Source of the DNA: Intoshia linei
Taxonomy: Eukaryota > Orthonectida > Rhopaluridae
DNA length: 20,251 nt
NCBI GenBank assembly: GCA_001642005.1
Contig: LWCA01000690.1
Span: 1-20,251, forward strand
Direction of reading: 5' to 3'
A model generated the notes under the pieces. The model was given only the letters and a program-made list of their open reading frames with translations, did not search any database and was not told where the DNA came from. Positions 12,601 through 17,951 of this stretch are shown one piece after another (positions within the stretch are counted from its first letter, which is position 1; every line of letters begins with the position of its first letter). Position numbers and translations under genes: made by a program.

Positions 12601-15600
12601 CTAAAAATGTTTTTTCATACCGATCCAATTTCTGTTTAAAAAAATTGATAGAAATGATGGAGGTATGGTGAAATAGTCAACCCAAGAATATAATTCTACT
12701 AAAAACCATAATTTGTCGTTAGCAGCAATGAACTAAAAATAAATATATACATAAAAATCGAGTATATATTCTCAGTGTCGAACCTACCGTACCCGAGAGC
12801 GCTCTTCGGAGGTCTCAACGAAAGTTTAATACAAAGGGCCTCATTTTTGTAAATTAAGTATTAAAAAAATATATTTTGAATATAAAAATTTTTTGTATTA
12901 AATTTAAAATTTCAAGCCAACAATAGTTTGCTTAGTTTGCCAAAAATTTAAGATTTGCTAACAATAGGATGAAATGTATTGGTTTATATAAAAAAGATGT
13001 AAATATATGGCGAACTAAAGAATTGATGATCATAAAACGCCGCAATTGAGATTAAATAAGTCAAGTCAATAATCAGTATTAAAAAATGGTAAAATTTAAT
13101 TTTATAGTCATGTACTAATATACATATATGCATATACTAGTATATATTCTAAAGTTGTTAGCTGTTTCCTAGAAACTGGGTTAAATTATTTACCAAAATT
13201 TTTTAATTCCCGATATTGGTGAATAGTTAAGGATTAACTGTTTTAATCAATTAAATCATTTAATTTTTTTATTTATAAATACATTATATTAGTACAAAAA
13301 TTACTCTTATAAAGAAGTAAACCATGAAAAATATATTGAAAGCTAAATCCACTTGCTGTGTTCGGTTTTGAGACCATTCCTGGCAAGATTCAATGTGAAC
13401 GACACTATACATTTTTATAAGTATAAATTATTACATTACAATGATGTGTCGATAAAGTAGATAATGAGTGAACCTATGCTTAACACGAATACGAGAACGA
13501 CCTAAAATTAATTATTAAAAATCAATATTAATTTCGATTTGCTATATAATATTATTATAATTAATTCAGTTAAAGACATATGTATAATATACATTATATA
13601 TATCCATGTTATATGTACCATATACTATATATATACAATCTACATTATAAATTACTTAATTTCTCATATATTCATAGATATGAGATATATGGTAAAAAAT
13701 AGATTTTAATTCAAATCAAATTAAAAATAATTAAAACAAGGCTTAAAATAAATATGTATATTAGGGTGGTTCAAAAACATGAAAATTTTTGAAATTGAGA
13801 TCGTACTTTTGATATTTTGCTAAGGGTGATAAACAGTGATGATTGGCAAAAAAATTAATTCGATTCAATTAATTTTCCTTTGGCACCCGGTCAGGGGAAA
13901 TCTATAATTATAGATAGTATTTTATAATATAAATATTTTAATGGTAACCATATAAATTAATTGACGAATATTAATTAAAACGTTCATCCATTAGTGAAAT
14001 TATCCATTAGACAAAAAAAATAATTCGATTCCATTAAATTTCCATCGCCAACCGAACAAGGGAATAATCAATATTATAGAATTTGTATAATATTGATATT
14101 TCAATGGTAGCCGTGAAAATCGAGTGACGATTATTAATTATAAATGGCAATCCAATGGGTGACAAAGGCAAAGATTCATTTTATGAAAAAGTAAATTAAA
14201 AATAACAGTCGTATCGATTCGAAAGACGGAGGTTTTTTAACAGAATATGTAATTTTTTATAGATGTTAAAATTTGGACCAAAATGAAAATAAAATGATTT
14301 ATAAATAAAAAAAGAACAACAAATGTTTCATAATTTTAATTTATATAATTGTTAAATTTCATAATATATCTGTTAACACATTGATAACAAATTGATTAAA
14401 AAATTAGAATAATTTGATAATGTAATAAGTCCCATTTTATTTGTTAAACTTTAACAATGAATTATAACGTAACGCACACTGCATTTTTATACTATATATA
14501 AGAAATGTAAATTTGGTGGTGATGAGTGGCGAAGCAATAATTAATTTTATGCTGTAAAATTTTGTACAAGTCATTTTTACCCAATTTCCCTAATATACTT
14601 AAAAGTACTTTTTAAAATTTTTTTTCACCACCCTAATGTATATGTTATATATAACTAACTGAGCCGTTTTGATGAGTGCCTAAAACTTTTGCATGGATAT
14701 TTATAAGCTATACTATAGCAACAGTTTAGTCATTAGACATATAATTAATTTCATATGATATTGAGATAAATAACTTGTCAATACACTTGTTTAAAATCAA
14801 TAGATAATTTTGTTAAATTTAATAACATGTACGAAAATTTTGAAATATTTACTATATTTTGAAATATATTATTCTGTAAAACAATATATTCAGATATGAG
14901 AAAAAAATCATGAAACAGTTTAAATTTTTGTTTCAGTTTCAGTTTGTTTCTGATAGACTGAAAATAATTTTTGAATGTGAATATGAATTATTTTTATTTA
15001 TAATTAGCTCAAATTGCAACATGACTCTATTAAAAAAGATTTATATCCCAATTTAAATAAAATTATTATATATAATAGTTAATCATTAAAGTAATATAAA
15101 TGAAACTGTATTATTACAACCGGGATCATTGAATGGTTTATGAAAAGTTAAAATAAGACAATATTTTAATAGACATTTATAATTACTTTGATAAAGTTCA
15201 ACAATGTAAAAGTCAACGATTCTTGATTTACACTGTAACATGTGACATGTTAAATTAAAATTTTTATTTTTATTTCTAAAATAATTTTTGTGGATCGTGT
15301 ACGAACGGTTAATATACATTTTAATTTTATATTATGTAATAACATGTATATTTTAAATATGAAGATGGCCAGTATGAACCCATTCAATTTCTCGTCGCAT
15401 ACATGCAATGTATTGGATTTCTGCATAATATTAATAAGAAGGGTCCGGTTATTTAGTGCATTAATGGATTAATTAATAGTATTCATACATTTTTTATATT
15501 TTATTTAAATCTCACAGACCCGCAGGCGTATAGTTTTGGACCCCCTAATTAAGCCACTACCTTAACGAGAGGGTATTTGAAAAAAATATTACTCAATGAT

Positions 15601-17951
15601 TTACTTTTGAAACAAATTTACTAGTGGGCGATCTAAAAAATTGAGAAAGTTAAAAAAAACTTAAATTTGTGTACTTTTTAATCTAGGTTATTAAATTTCT
15701 TTACGAAAATCAAAAAATCTATTCTGGTCACTATAGGTAAATCAGGAATTATAAAACCAACACCGACAACCTATACTCTATAACCGAATCTACCGTACGC
15801 GAGATTCTCCCCCTCCCTTTTTTTGATCTCATTTTTCATAATTGAGTATTTAAAAAAATAATATTTTTAAATAAAATAACCACTGTATTTTGAGTGTCAA
15901 ATTTAAAATATAAGTCCAGAAATTATAGAGATAGCTTGGGTTCTATTTTATTATGCATCGTTTGACAAAAAAATTTATAATGATATTTTTCATTTTCGGG
16001 TGGAGGTCGAATATGGTAGGTTCGGCGTTGTTGGGGATTCAAGGAAATTGGTGAATTCCTGGATAAATGTTTCATGGTTTCAGTTCAAGTATCATACATT
16101 AATACACCCCCTTCCAACCAGTTTCAATTAAAAAAATTTTCGCGATACATCAACAGGGTTGTGGTCAAAGCCGAACCTACCAAACTCGAGGCCCCGAAAC
16201 AAAAAAATAGGTCCCAAAAAAATTCCCAAAAAGACGTTAAAATAATTAAAAATGTTATACAGCCCTAAAACGTTAAAACAAAAAAATAAATATTCAATAA
16301 TTGATTTTTTTTAATACTGAATTTGAAAAAATGAGTCCCAACTTTTACCAAAATTGCCGTCGAACCTATCGAAATAGTAGAAATAGGTCCTAGTCATGGA
16401 GAACCAAAAGTGTGCTTGGGACAGATAAAAATCGTTGAGCTATATACAAATTAAAAATATTTATGCCCTCTAATCATAGTTACAATTTTTTCAGTGTTAC
16501 ACGTGATAGTAATTTATAAACATTAACTAACATTAAAATTATTGTAAATATTTATAATTTTTAAAAAATGGCATGGCTTTAAATGACCAATAGAACATTT
16601 TAATATCAGCTATTTTTGACATACTAAAGTTATTTCTCAATAATAACTATTAATTAAAATAGTAATTCATTTTGATTGTAAGTCCGAGACATGTGACCCC
16701 TAGCCCCTCTTCACAGTCCTGCATATCAATATGACATAACGAAAATAAATTCATTATCAACATGTGTACCCAGTGTTAAACCTACTGTATCCAGAGACCC
16801 TTTTCGAGGTCTCGATGAAAAAGTTTTGTAAAACGGTGGCCTCATTTTTCCAAATTGAGCATTAAAAAATTATATTCTTGAATATCACAACTATTTTCAG
16901 TGTAAAATTTAAAATATCAAGTCAAGAGCCTTAGAGAGGTCGTTAGGGTTATACAACATTATCCATGGTATAAGTAAAAAAATTTAGGGGCCTATTTTTC
17001 ATTTTCGATGTCCTCGAACTGGGTAGGTTCGGCTTTGTGTGCGTCCACAAAAATTTGTAATTATATTATTTTATTATAAAATCAATTTCCATAAAAATAA
17101 AATTAATATCAAGGCAGAATTATGGATGTGAATGGGACGGACAGATTATAATTGTATGTTTAAAAATGTACATTTAAAAAAAAATTTATTTATCTATCAC
17201 TGTTTAAATTTTTTCTAATATTACCTATCAATTGACAATAATTGGACCATCATATGGCCCCTAGTCCGTCTCCACGACCCTGTACGAAGGGTCCTCTAAT
17301 GAAAATAAAAAAATATTGAGAATGTATCTACACTAAACGACACTTTTTATATGCATTAATATTAAATTTGAGCTAAATAAAATGTACTCAAAAGTCAACT
17401 ATTTTTTTGCCTTCATCAGTTGTAAATGTAAATAAGTACATATAAAACATTACCAAAATTCTACCGGTAGTAGTTTGACCAGAAATGAGTTCACCAGCCC
17501 AATCCTTAGCCTCAGTGAGCCATCCGACTTGACCATCCATAGATTCAGCATCACTTTCATATTCAAAATTATTACTATTAGGATTATTAATATTGACAGA
17601 TTCATTAAAAGACTCTGCACCAACAGTACTGTGTTTATTATTAAGTTGTATGCCTTCAAGAGAATCAGAACTCGATTTGTGTTTACAACATAGACAACCA
17701 TTGTAACATTTTTGAGATTTACATTCATAATTAACACTATTAGCGTACTCGTGATGGCCACATTTTTTTTTTGGTTTACAAAATATTTGACTATATATCC
17801 AACTGAATATGCGACCACACAAAACTGCAAAAAGAAGCACCAAAAATACAATCAAACTTGACGATATAAATGTAAACCATTGGCGATTTTGAAGGCAGGG
17901 ATCAATATTTAATTGTGTATTCGTATTGTTGGTTAATATACTTTGCGACAT
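381..17951 (-). CDS. slo: Slo1/BK calcium- and voltage-gated potassium channel alpha subunit, 17 exons, 3' end beyond window
   Basis: Pore-forming subunit of the large-conductance K+ channel of the plasma membrane. Exons join as 17951-17454, 13501-13440, 13404-13305, 12732-12621, 12583-12432, 11109-10939, 8978-8887, 8185-8075, 8031-7926, 7873-7721, 3379-3224, 2302-2190, 2144-1953, 1688-1600, 1041-972, 929-800 and 608-381. All introns are GT...AG, phases agree at every junction, and the sum is 845 codons without a stop. S0 is about residues 25-53, S1 166-184, S2 206-220, S3 228-246, S4 258-270 ([11 protein letters not shown]), S5 288-308, filter TMSTVGYGD 337-345, S6 351-379, RCK1 from 397, CVRCH 678-682, and RCK2 from about 780. 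Voltage-sensor residues matching BK are present: D206 and R220 in S2, D239 in S3, R260/R263/R266 in S4. The start ATG has an in-frame TAA 21 nt upstream. RCK2 is incomplete because the gene runs past position 1. Confidence 0.95.
800..929 (-). CDS. slo: slo exon 16: linker and FDSTGMFHW motif
   Basis: 130 nt, residues 726 (split) to 769. A variable linker precedes FDSTGMFHW (750-758), a near-invariant BK signature just before RCK2. The acceptor is AAATTTAG, preceded by a 42-nt intron. The donor is GTAATA in phase 0. Confidence 0.93.
972..1041 (-). CDS. slo: slo exon 15: Lys/Asn-rich RCK1-RCK2 linker (probable)
   Basis: 70 nt, residues 703 (split) to 725 plus two bases. It is chosen because it is bounded by TTATAG and GTAATT and is the only stretch I found that joins exon 14 (phase 1) to exon 16 (phase 2) without a stop. 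The peptide is low-complexity and basic, ending in ITSIH. The linker is poorly conserved in the family, so homology does not confirm this exon. Confidence 0.6.
1042..1599. other. slo: slo intron 14 (558 nt)
   Basis: It contains the dispersed repeat copy 2 (1315-1555). The remainder is AT-rich with no coding signal seen. Confidence 0.65.
1315..1555 (+). repeat. Dispersed ~250-bp repeat, copy 2
   Basis: This is the second copy of the element at 1-258, ending AACACCCTATTGTACATG. It lies in slo intron 14 between the CxxCH exon and the linker exon. Confidence 0.75.
1600..1688 (-). CDS. slo: slo exon 14: CxxCH (heme-type) motif
   Basis: 89 nt, residues 673 (split) to 702 plus one base. [11 protein letters not shown] aligns with BK FFYCKACHDD, and [10 protein letters not shown] aligns with KRIKKCGC. 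C678-V-R-C681-H682 is the CxxCH motif that binds heme in mammalian BK. The exon lies between a TTTTGTAG acceptor and a GTAATT donor. Confidence 0.85.
1953..2144 (-). CDS. slo: slo exon 13
   Basis: 192 nt, residues 609 (split) to 672 plus two bases. [27 protein letters not shown] and [14 protein letters not shown] match the BK region after RCK1. The donor is taken as GCAAAAAT|GTATTT because it joins in phase to the CxxCH exon. Confidence 0.92.
2190..2302 (-). CDS. slo: slo exon 12
   Basis: 113 nt, residues 572-608 plus two bases. [19 protein letters not shown] aligns with the BK segment WQKYY...EMYTE, and GLTFAEAVE is conserved. The acceptor is AAATATAG. A 45-nt intron follows (2145-2189). 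Confidence 0.92.
2303..3223. other. slo: slo intron 11 (921 nt)
   Basis: It contains family-A copy 1 (2366-2632). The rest (2640-3220) shows no gene or repeat that I can name. Confidence 0.7.
2366..2632 (+). mobile_element. Inverted-repeat element family A, copy 1
   Basis: The left end is CCGAACCTACCGTACTC and the right end GGTAGGTTCGGCTTTG. The body matches copy 7 over most of its length (TTTTTCCAAATTGAGCA, ATATCATAAC). It lies in slo intron 11. Flanks CATTTAGT and CATCTAAT could be a decayed 8-bp duplication. Confidence 0.8.
3224..3379 (-). CDS. slo: slo exon 11: end of RCK1
   Basis: 156 nt, residues 520-571, phase 0 at both ends. [20 protein letters not shown] and [20 protein letters not shown] are near-invariant BK sequence. 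The acceptor is TGTTTAG. The donor GTAAGT is the strongest consensus donor in this gene. Confidence 0.96.
3675..3760 (+). mobile_element. hAT-like terminus fragment
   Basis: CAGTGGTTGCCAAACCTTTT followed by CCACCATGGACCACTT is a typical hAT left end. No matching right end was found nearby. Confidence 0.5.
3830..3986. repeat. Foldback repeat, arms about 44 nt
   Basis: TACGTACTATCAATTATAGT (3846-3865) is inverted as ACTAAAAGTGATAGTACGTT (3950-3969), with matching flanks AAAGTGGCCC and GGCGACTTT. It is a probable small palindromic element in intron 10. Confidence 0.65.
4086..4365 (+). mobile_element. Inverted-repeat element family A, copy 2
   Basis: The left end is decayed (TATCCGAGATCCCTCTTCGG). 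The right end is TTAGGTTCGGCTCTG. The body shares AAATTGAGCATT and CTCAAGAGCCTTAGAG with other copies. It lies in intron 10. Confidence 0.75.
4450..4670. repeat. Left arm: tandem degenerate GTGAATCACAGTAAAT units
   Basis: About nine diverged copies of a 15-30 nt unit built on AGTGAATC(A/T)CAGTAAAT. This looks like a subterminal binding-site array of a transposon. Confidence 0.8.
5197..5513 (+). pseudogene. Decayed transposon-type ORF (GERFHQ family)
   Basis: Two frames together give a recognisable protein fragment. Frame one contains [20 protein letters not shown] and [11 protein letters not shown], ending at TAA 5392. The second frame, starting at 5391, reads [20 protein letters not shown] and then has a TAA at 5466 before [11 protein letters not shown]. 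This matches a widespread family of uncharacterised animal proteins with the pattern LGCxMSxKxHFLHSH, [12 protein letters not shown] and MxADYCWxL, usually multicopy and transposon-associated. The frameshift and internal stop mean it is dead. It lies between the inverted arms at 4459-4664 and 5903-6022, opposite in strand to slo. Confidence 0.75.
5903..6022. repeat. Right arm: inverted GTGAATC-type units
   Basis: This is the reverse complement of the left-arm units, for example GATTCACTGAAATATACTTG and ATTTGGTAAATCTCTTTGG. It is shorter than the left arm. Confidence 0.8.
6053..6138 (+). pseudogene. Inverted partial copy of slo exon 9 with its 5' splice site
   Basis: 86 bp about 91% identical (roughly eight differences by eye) to the minus-strand sequence 7991-7906. 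The stretch GATTTAAGCCGAGCCAACGT is identical. The copy covers the last 66 nt of exon 9 and 20 nt of intron 9, so it was copied at the DNA level, not from spliced RNA. The reading frame is preceded by TGA at 6050, and codons such as GGA have become TGG. Confidence 0.9.
6388..6608 (-). mobile_element. Inverted-repeat element family A, copy 3 (reverse, internally shortened)
   Basis: It begins GAGCCGAAACTACTAAGCTT and ends CCCTCTTCGGGGG-type sequence read on the minus strand (GAAGAGGGTATCGGGTTGG on plus). The middle matches the reverse complement of copy 7. It covers the end of a spurious 67-codon plus-strand ORF. Confidence 0.7.
6736..7620 (-). CDS. Nested intronless gene for a seven-segment membrane protein, unknown family
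   Basis: An uninterrupted 294-codon ORF inside slo intron 10, same strand, starting 100 nt from the exon 10 donor. The first ATG is at 7620; the open frame reaches further upstream only through non-ATG codons. Hydrophobic segments lie at about residues 7-30, 37-60, 74-97, 109-129, 139-167, 214-240 and 258-280. A 46-residue hydrophilic loop (168-213) sits between segments 5 and 6. That layout resembles a seven-pass receptor-like protein, but DRY and NPxxY are absent. A distant GPR137/TOM1-like relation is only a guess. Such a long ORF in roughly 75% AT DNA is unlikely by chance. An ATTAAA variant poly(A) signal may lie about 20 nt past the stop. It could also be an unrecognised transposon gene. 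Confidence 0.65.
   Translation of the reverse strand: MEFEKVFYIVLMPFSLLNMLASIFLTIGVIKYIKNYCFYTVIHIFLFFIQLVRCIHYSLKIFNQNNDRIFNFMESAIGPMLLTASFLLTYGIIKIISCKYRLRRIFDSPLIIVSFFLNIGFIMVIISVMDNGSLSKHTQIIITLIFYIIKATTCILICIPDVYSLYIFRKKVIYKMKIFERDNVSHTDVTLTHSTTSFVNSFRVNMGNQKFVPFFIKAILLKILCFLAYSTCHVILCVNLGMYILNQKQSMLYYVNFPKYLFEHLIVTIILSFSFYSVYSNIKSKKITSDSLST
7721..7873 (-). CDS. slo: slo exon 10: RCK1
   Basis: 153 nt, residues 469-519, phase 0 at both ends. It contains [20 protein letters not shown] and [19 protein letters not shown], both highly conserved in BK channels. The donor is AAG|GTAATA. Reading through meets TAA 18 nt into the intron, so an intron-retained form would end there. Confidence 0.95.
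7926..8031 (-). CDS. slo: slo exon 9: RCK1 middle
   Basis: 106 nt, residues 433 (split) to 468. [20 protein letters not shown] and [13 protein letters not shown] match RCK1. The last 66 nt of the exon and 20 nt of the following intron have a diverged inverted copy at 6053-6138. Confidence 0.95.
8075..8185 (-). CDS. slo: slo exon 8: start of RCK1
   Basis: 111 nt, residues 396 (split) to 432 plus two bases. [20 protein letters not shown] is the first beta strand and helix of RCK1. HKDREDVDV (418-426) is the acidic stretch found near the RCK1 calcium site in this family. A 43-nt intron follows. Confidence 0.94.
8186..8886. other. slo: slo intron 7 (701 nt)
   Basis: AT-rich. It shares short blocks with intron 6 (TATATTATATG then GTCTGTCTTTGTGTGTTACT; CTAGAATTTTAAAAA; AAATCATAAnCATTATCATAAAT), indicating an old dispersed repeat. 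No ORF of note. Confidence 0.65.
8490..9800 (+). repeat. Old dispersed repeat, two diverged copies (about 8510-8790 and 9440-9800)
   Basis: The shared order is CTTATAT(T/A)ATATG, a TGTCTGT/GTGTGTT block, CTTTTTTTT..TAAAA, CTAGAATTTTAAAAA and AAAATCATAAA. Identity is low and the ends are unclear. Confidence 0.45.
8887..8978 (-). CDS. slo: slo exon 7: end of S6 and gating ring linker
   Basis: 92 nt, residues 366-395 plus two bases. [15 protein letters not shown] is the lower S6 with the two glutamates (374, 377) that line the inner mouth in BK channels. It is followed by the linker [15 protein letters not shown] into RCK1. The acceptor is CATTTAG and the donor GTAATT. Confidence 0.94.
8979..10938. 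other. slo: slo intron 6 (1960 nt)
   Basis: It contains a TG-rich block at 9470-9500 (GTGTGTCTGTCTGTGTGTTG) and 9510-9800 related to intron 7. A possible hAT-like end lies at 9351 (CAGAGTTTCTGAATCGGG). 9850-10930 is AT-rich with nothing I can assign. Confidence 0.6.
10939..11109 (-). CDS. slo: slo exon 6: pore loop, selectivity filter and first part of S6
   Basis: 171 nt, residues 309-365, both ends in phase 0. [11 protein letters not shown] begins the turret, [12 protein letters not shown] the pore helix, and TMSTVGYGD is the K+ selectivity filter. S6 begins at MGRFCMVF and reaches ILGTL. At the usual BK ILGGL di-glycine, the second position here is Thr364. Confidence 0.97.
11524..11712 (-). 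mobile_element. Inverted-repeat element family A, copy 4 (reverse, eroded)
   Basis: It starts AAAGCCGAACTTTCCATGTT, the diverged terminal repeat. The body matches the reverse complement of copy 7 with gaps. The far terminus is lost next to the hAT-like element at 11725. Confidence 0.6.
11725..12173. mobile_element. hAT-like non-autonomous element
   Basis: The left end CATTGGTTCCCCATT pairs with the right end AATCGGGAACCACTG (reverse complement CAGTGGTTCCCGATT). Just inside are TGGTCCCTGGACCCCTTAG on the left and GGGTCAGTAAACTATTTGAA on the right, the style of hAT elements in animals. There is no ORF. I could not see an exact 8-bp duplication. Confidence 0.6.
12432..12583 (-). CDS. slo: slo exon 5: S4 voltage sensor and S5
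   Basis: 152 nt, residues 258 (split) to 308. [10 protein letters not shown] carries the S4 arginines R260, R263 and R266. [17 protein letters not shown] is the S4-S5 linker, and S5 ends in AAGFIHL. The exon ends in phase 0 at donor GTATTT. Confidence 0.95.
12621..12732 (-). CDS. slo: slo exon 4: S3 segment
   Basis: 112 nt, residues 221-257 plus one base. [20 protein letters not shown] opens S3 with conserved D239, followed by [17 protein letters not shown]. The donor is GTATGA, and the following intron is 37 nt (12584-12620). Reading through that intron meets a stop, so it has to be removed. Confidence 0.93.
12733..13304. other. slo: slo intron 3 (572 nt)
   Basis: It contains family-A copy 5 (left half) at 12773-12925. 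The remainder is AT-rich without coding signal. Confidence 0.65.
12773..12925 (+). mobile_element. Inverted-repeat element family A, copy 5 (left half)
   Basis: Left end CAGTGTCGAACCTACCGTAC, then GAGCGCTCTTCGGAGGTCTC, GGCCTCATTTTTGTAAATT and ATTAAATTTAAAATTTCAAG. The right half is missing. It starts 41 nt upstream of slo exon 4. Confidence 0.75.
13305..13404 (-). CDS. slo: slo exon 3: S1-S2 loop and S2
   Basis: 100 nt, residues 187 (split) to 220. The acceptor is ATGTATAG and the donor [14 protein letters not shown] matches the BK S1-S2 loop around its conserved IExCQ, and [17 protein letters not shown] is S2. It contains the acidic D206 and the basic R220, which in BK channels contribute to voltage sensing. 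Confidence 0.93.
13440..13501 (-). CDS. slo: slo exon 2: S1 segment
   Basis: 62 nt, residues 167-186 plus two bases of codon 187. It follows a TTTTAG acceptor and ends at donor GTAATG. The peptide [20 protein letters not shown] is S1. A 35-nt intron follows. Confidence 0.93.
13761..14636. mobile_element. 876-bp element with TTAGGGTGGT inverted ends
   Basis: It begins TTAGGGTGGTTCAAAAA and ends TTTTTCACCACCCTAA, inverted copies of each other. There is no long ORF. The interior has a tandem duplication (13842-13996 and 14007-14162). The ends are reminiscent of Tc1/mariner-type non-autonomous elements, but that class is inferred only. Confidence 0.65.
13842..14162 (+). repeat. Two ~155-bp tandem copies inside the TTAGGGTGGT element
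   Basis: Both copies share TAATTCGATTC, TTTCAATGGTA/TTTTAATGGTAA, TGACGA(A)TATTAATTA and a CATCCATTAGTG/CAATCCAATGGGTG end. They are diverged, so the duplication is old. Confidence 0.7.
15778..16030 (+). mobile_element. Inverted-repeat element family A, copy 6
   Basis: Left end ACCGAATCTACCGTACGCGA, right end GGTAGGTTCGGCGTTG. The body shares ATTGAGTATTTAAAAAA and TTTTCATTTTCGGGTGGAGG with the family. It lies in slo intron 1. Confidence 0.8.
16166..16360 (-). mobile_element. Inverted-repeat element family A, copy 7a (reverse, one end lost)
   Basis: It starts CAAAGCCGAACCTACCAAAC and continues with the reverse complement of the family body (AATAGGTCCC, AATGTTATACAGCCCTAA, AAAAAATGAGTCCC). 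The other terminus is rearranged near 16360, where GTCGAACCTATCG appears in the wrong orientation. Confidence 0.65.
16677..17320 (+). repeat. Direct repeat pair flanking the best family-A copy
   Basis: 16677-16760 and 17235-17320 share CCCTAGnCCnTCTnCAC, CCTGnA and AATGAAAATAAA-like sequence. They look like two older copies of another short element around the family-A insertion. Confidence 0.5.
16771..17039 (+). mobile_element. Inverted-repeat element family A, best-preserved copy (copy 7 in the other entries)
   Basis: Left end CAGTGTTAAACCTACTGTAT, right end GGGTAGGTTCGGCTTTG, about 269 bp, with no ORF. It serves here as the reference for the family. It lies in slo intron 1. Confidence 0.85.
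17454..17951 (-). CDS. slo: slo exon 1: N-terminus, S0 and Cys-rich S0-S1 loop
   Basis: Codes residues 1-166. It starts at ATG 17951, preceded by CATCAAC and an in-frame stop. The exoplasmic N-terminus is short. S0 starts at [12 protein letters not shown] (21-32), the BK-specific extra membrane segment. The S0-S1 loop (54-140) is long and has seven cysteines between 58 and 89, then an acidic, Asn/Ser-rich stretch. [18 protein letters not shown] (142-159) is the conserved intracellular run into S1. The exon ends after GRIL in phase 0 with donor GTAATG. Confidence 0.95.

Larger units (their letters stand above)
13502..17453. other. slo: slo intron 1 (3952 nt)
   Basis: It contains the TTAGGGTGGT element, family-A copies at 15778, 16166 and 16771, and the direct repeat pair around 16677/17235. 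13560-13690 is alternating AT/TATA-rich. A small less AT-rich patch at 15355-15470 has short open frames on both strands that I do not recognise. Confidence 0.7.

Noticed and set aside
12601-12620. An apparent 20-nt intron between slo exons 4 and 5
   Set aside because: It came from miscounting a run of seven T. With the correct count the donor GTATGA pairs with the later TATTAG acceptor, giving a 37-nt intron and the conserved NRNWIGLRF.
15086-15472. Short ORFs on both strands in intron 1
   Set aside because: No recognisable motif, no splice continuity with slo, and expected by chance; kept only as an unassigned patch.
17450-17851. Second minus-strand ORF (133 codons) over slo exon 1
   Set aside because: It overlaps the BK N-terminus in another frame; the S0 and [10 protein letters not shown] sequence fixes the true frame.
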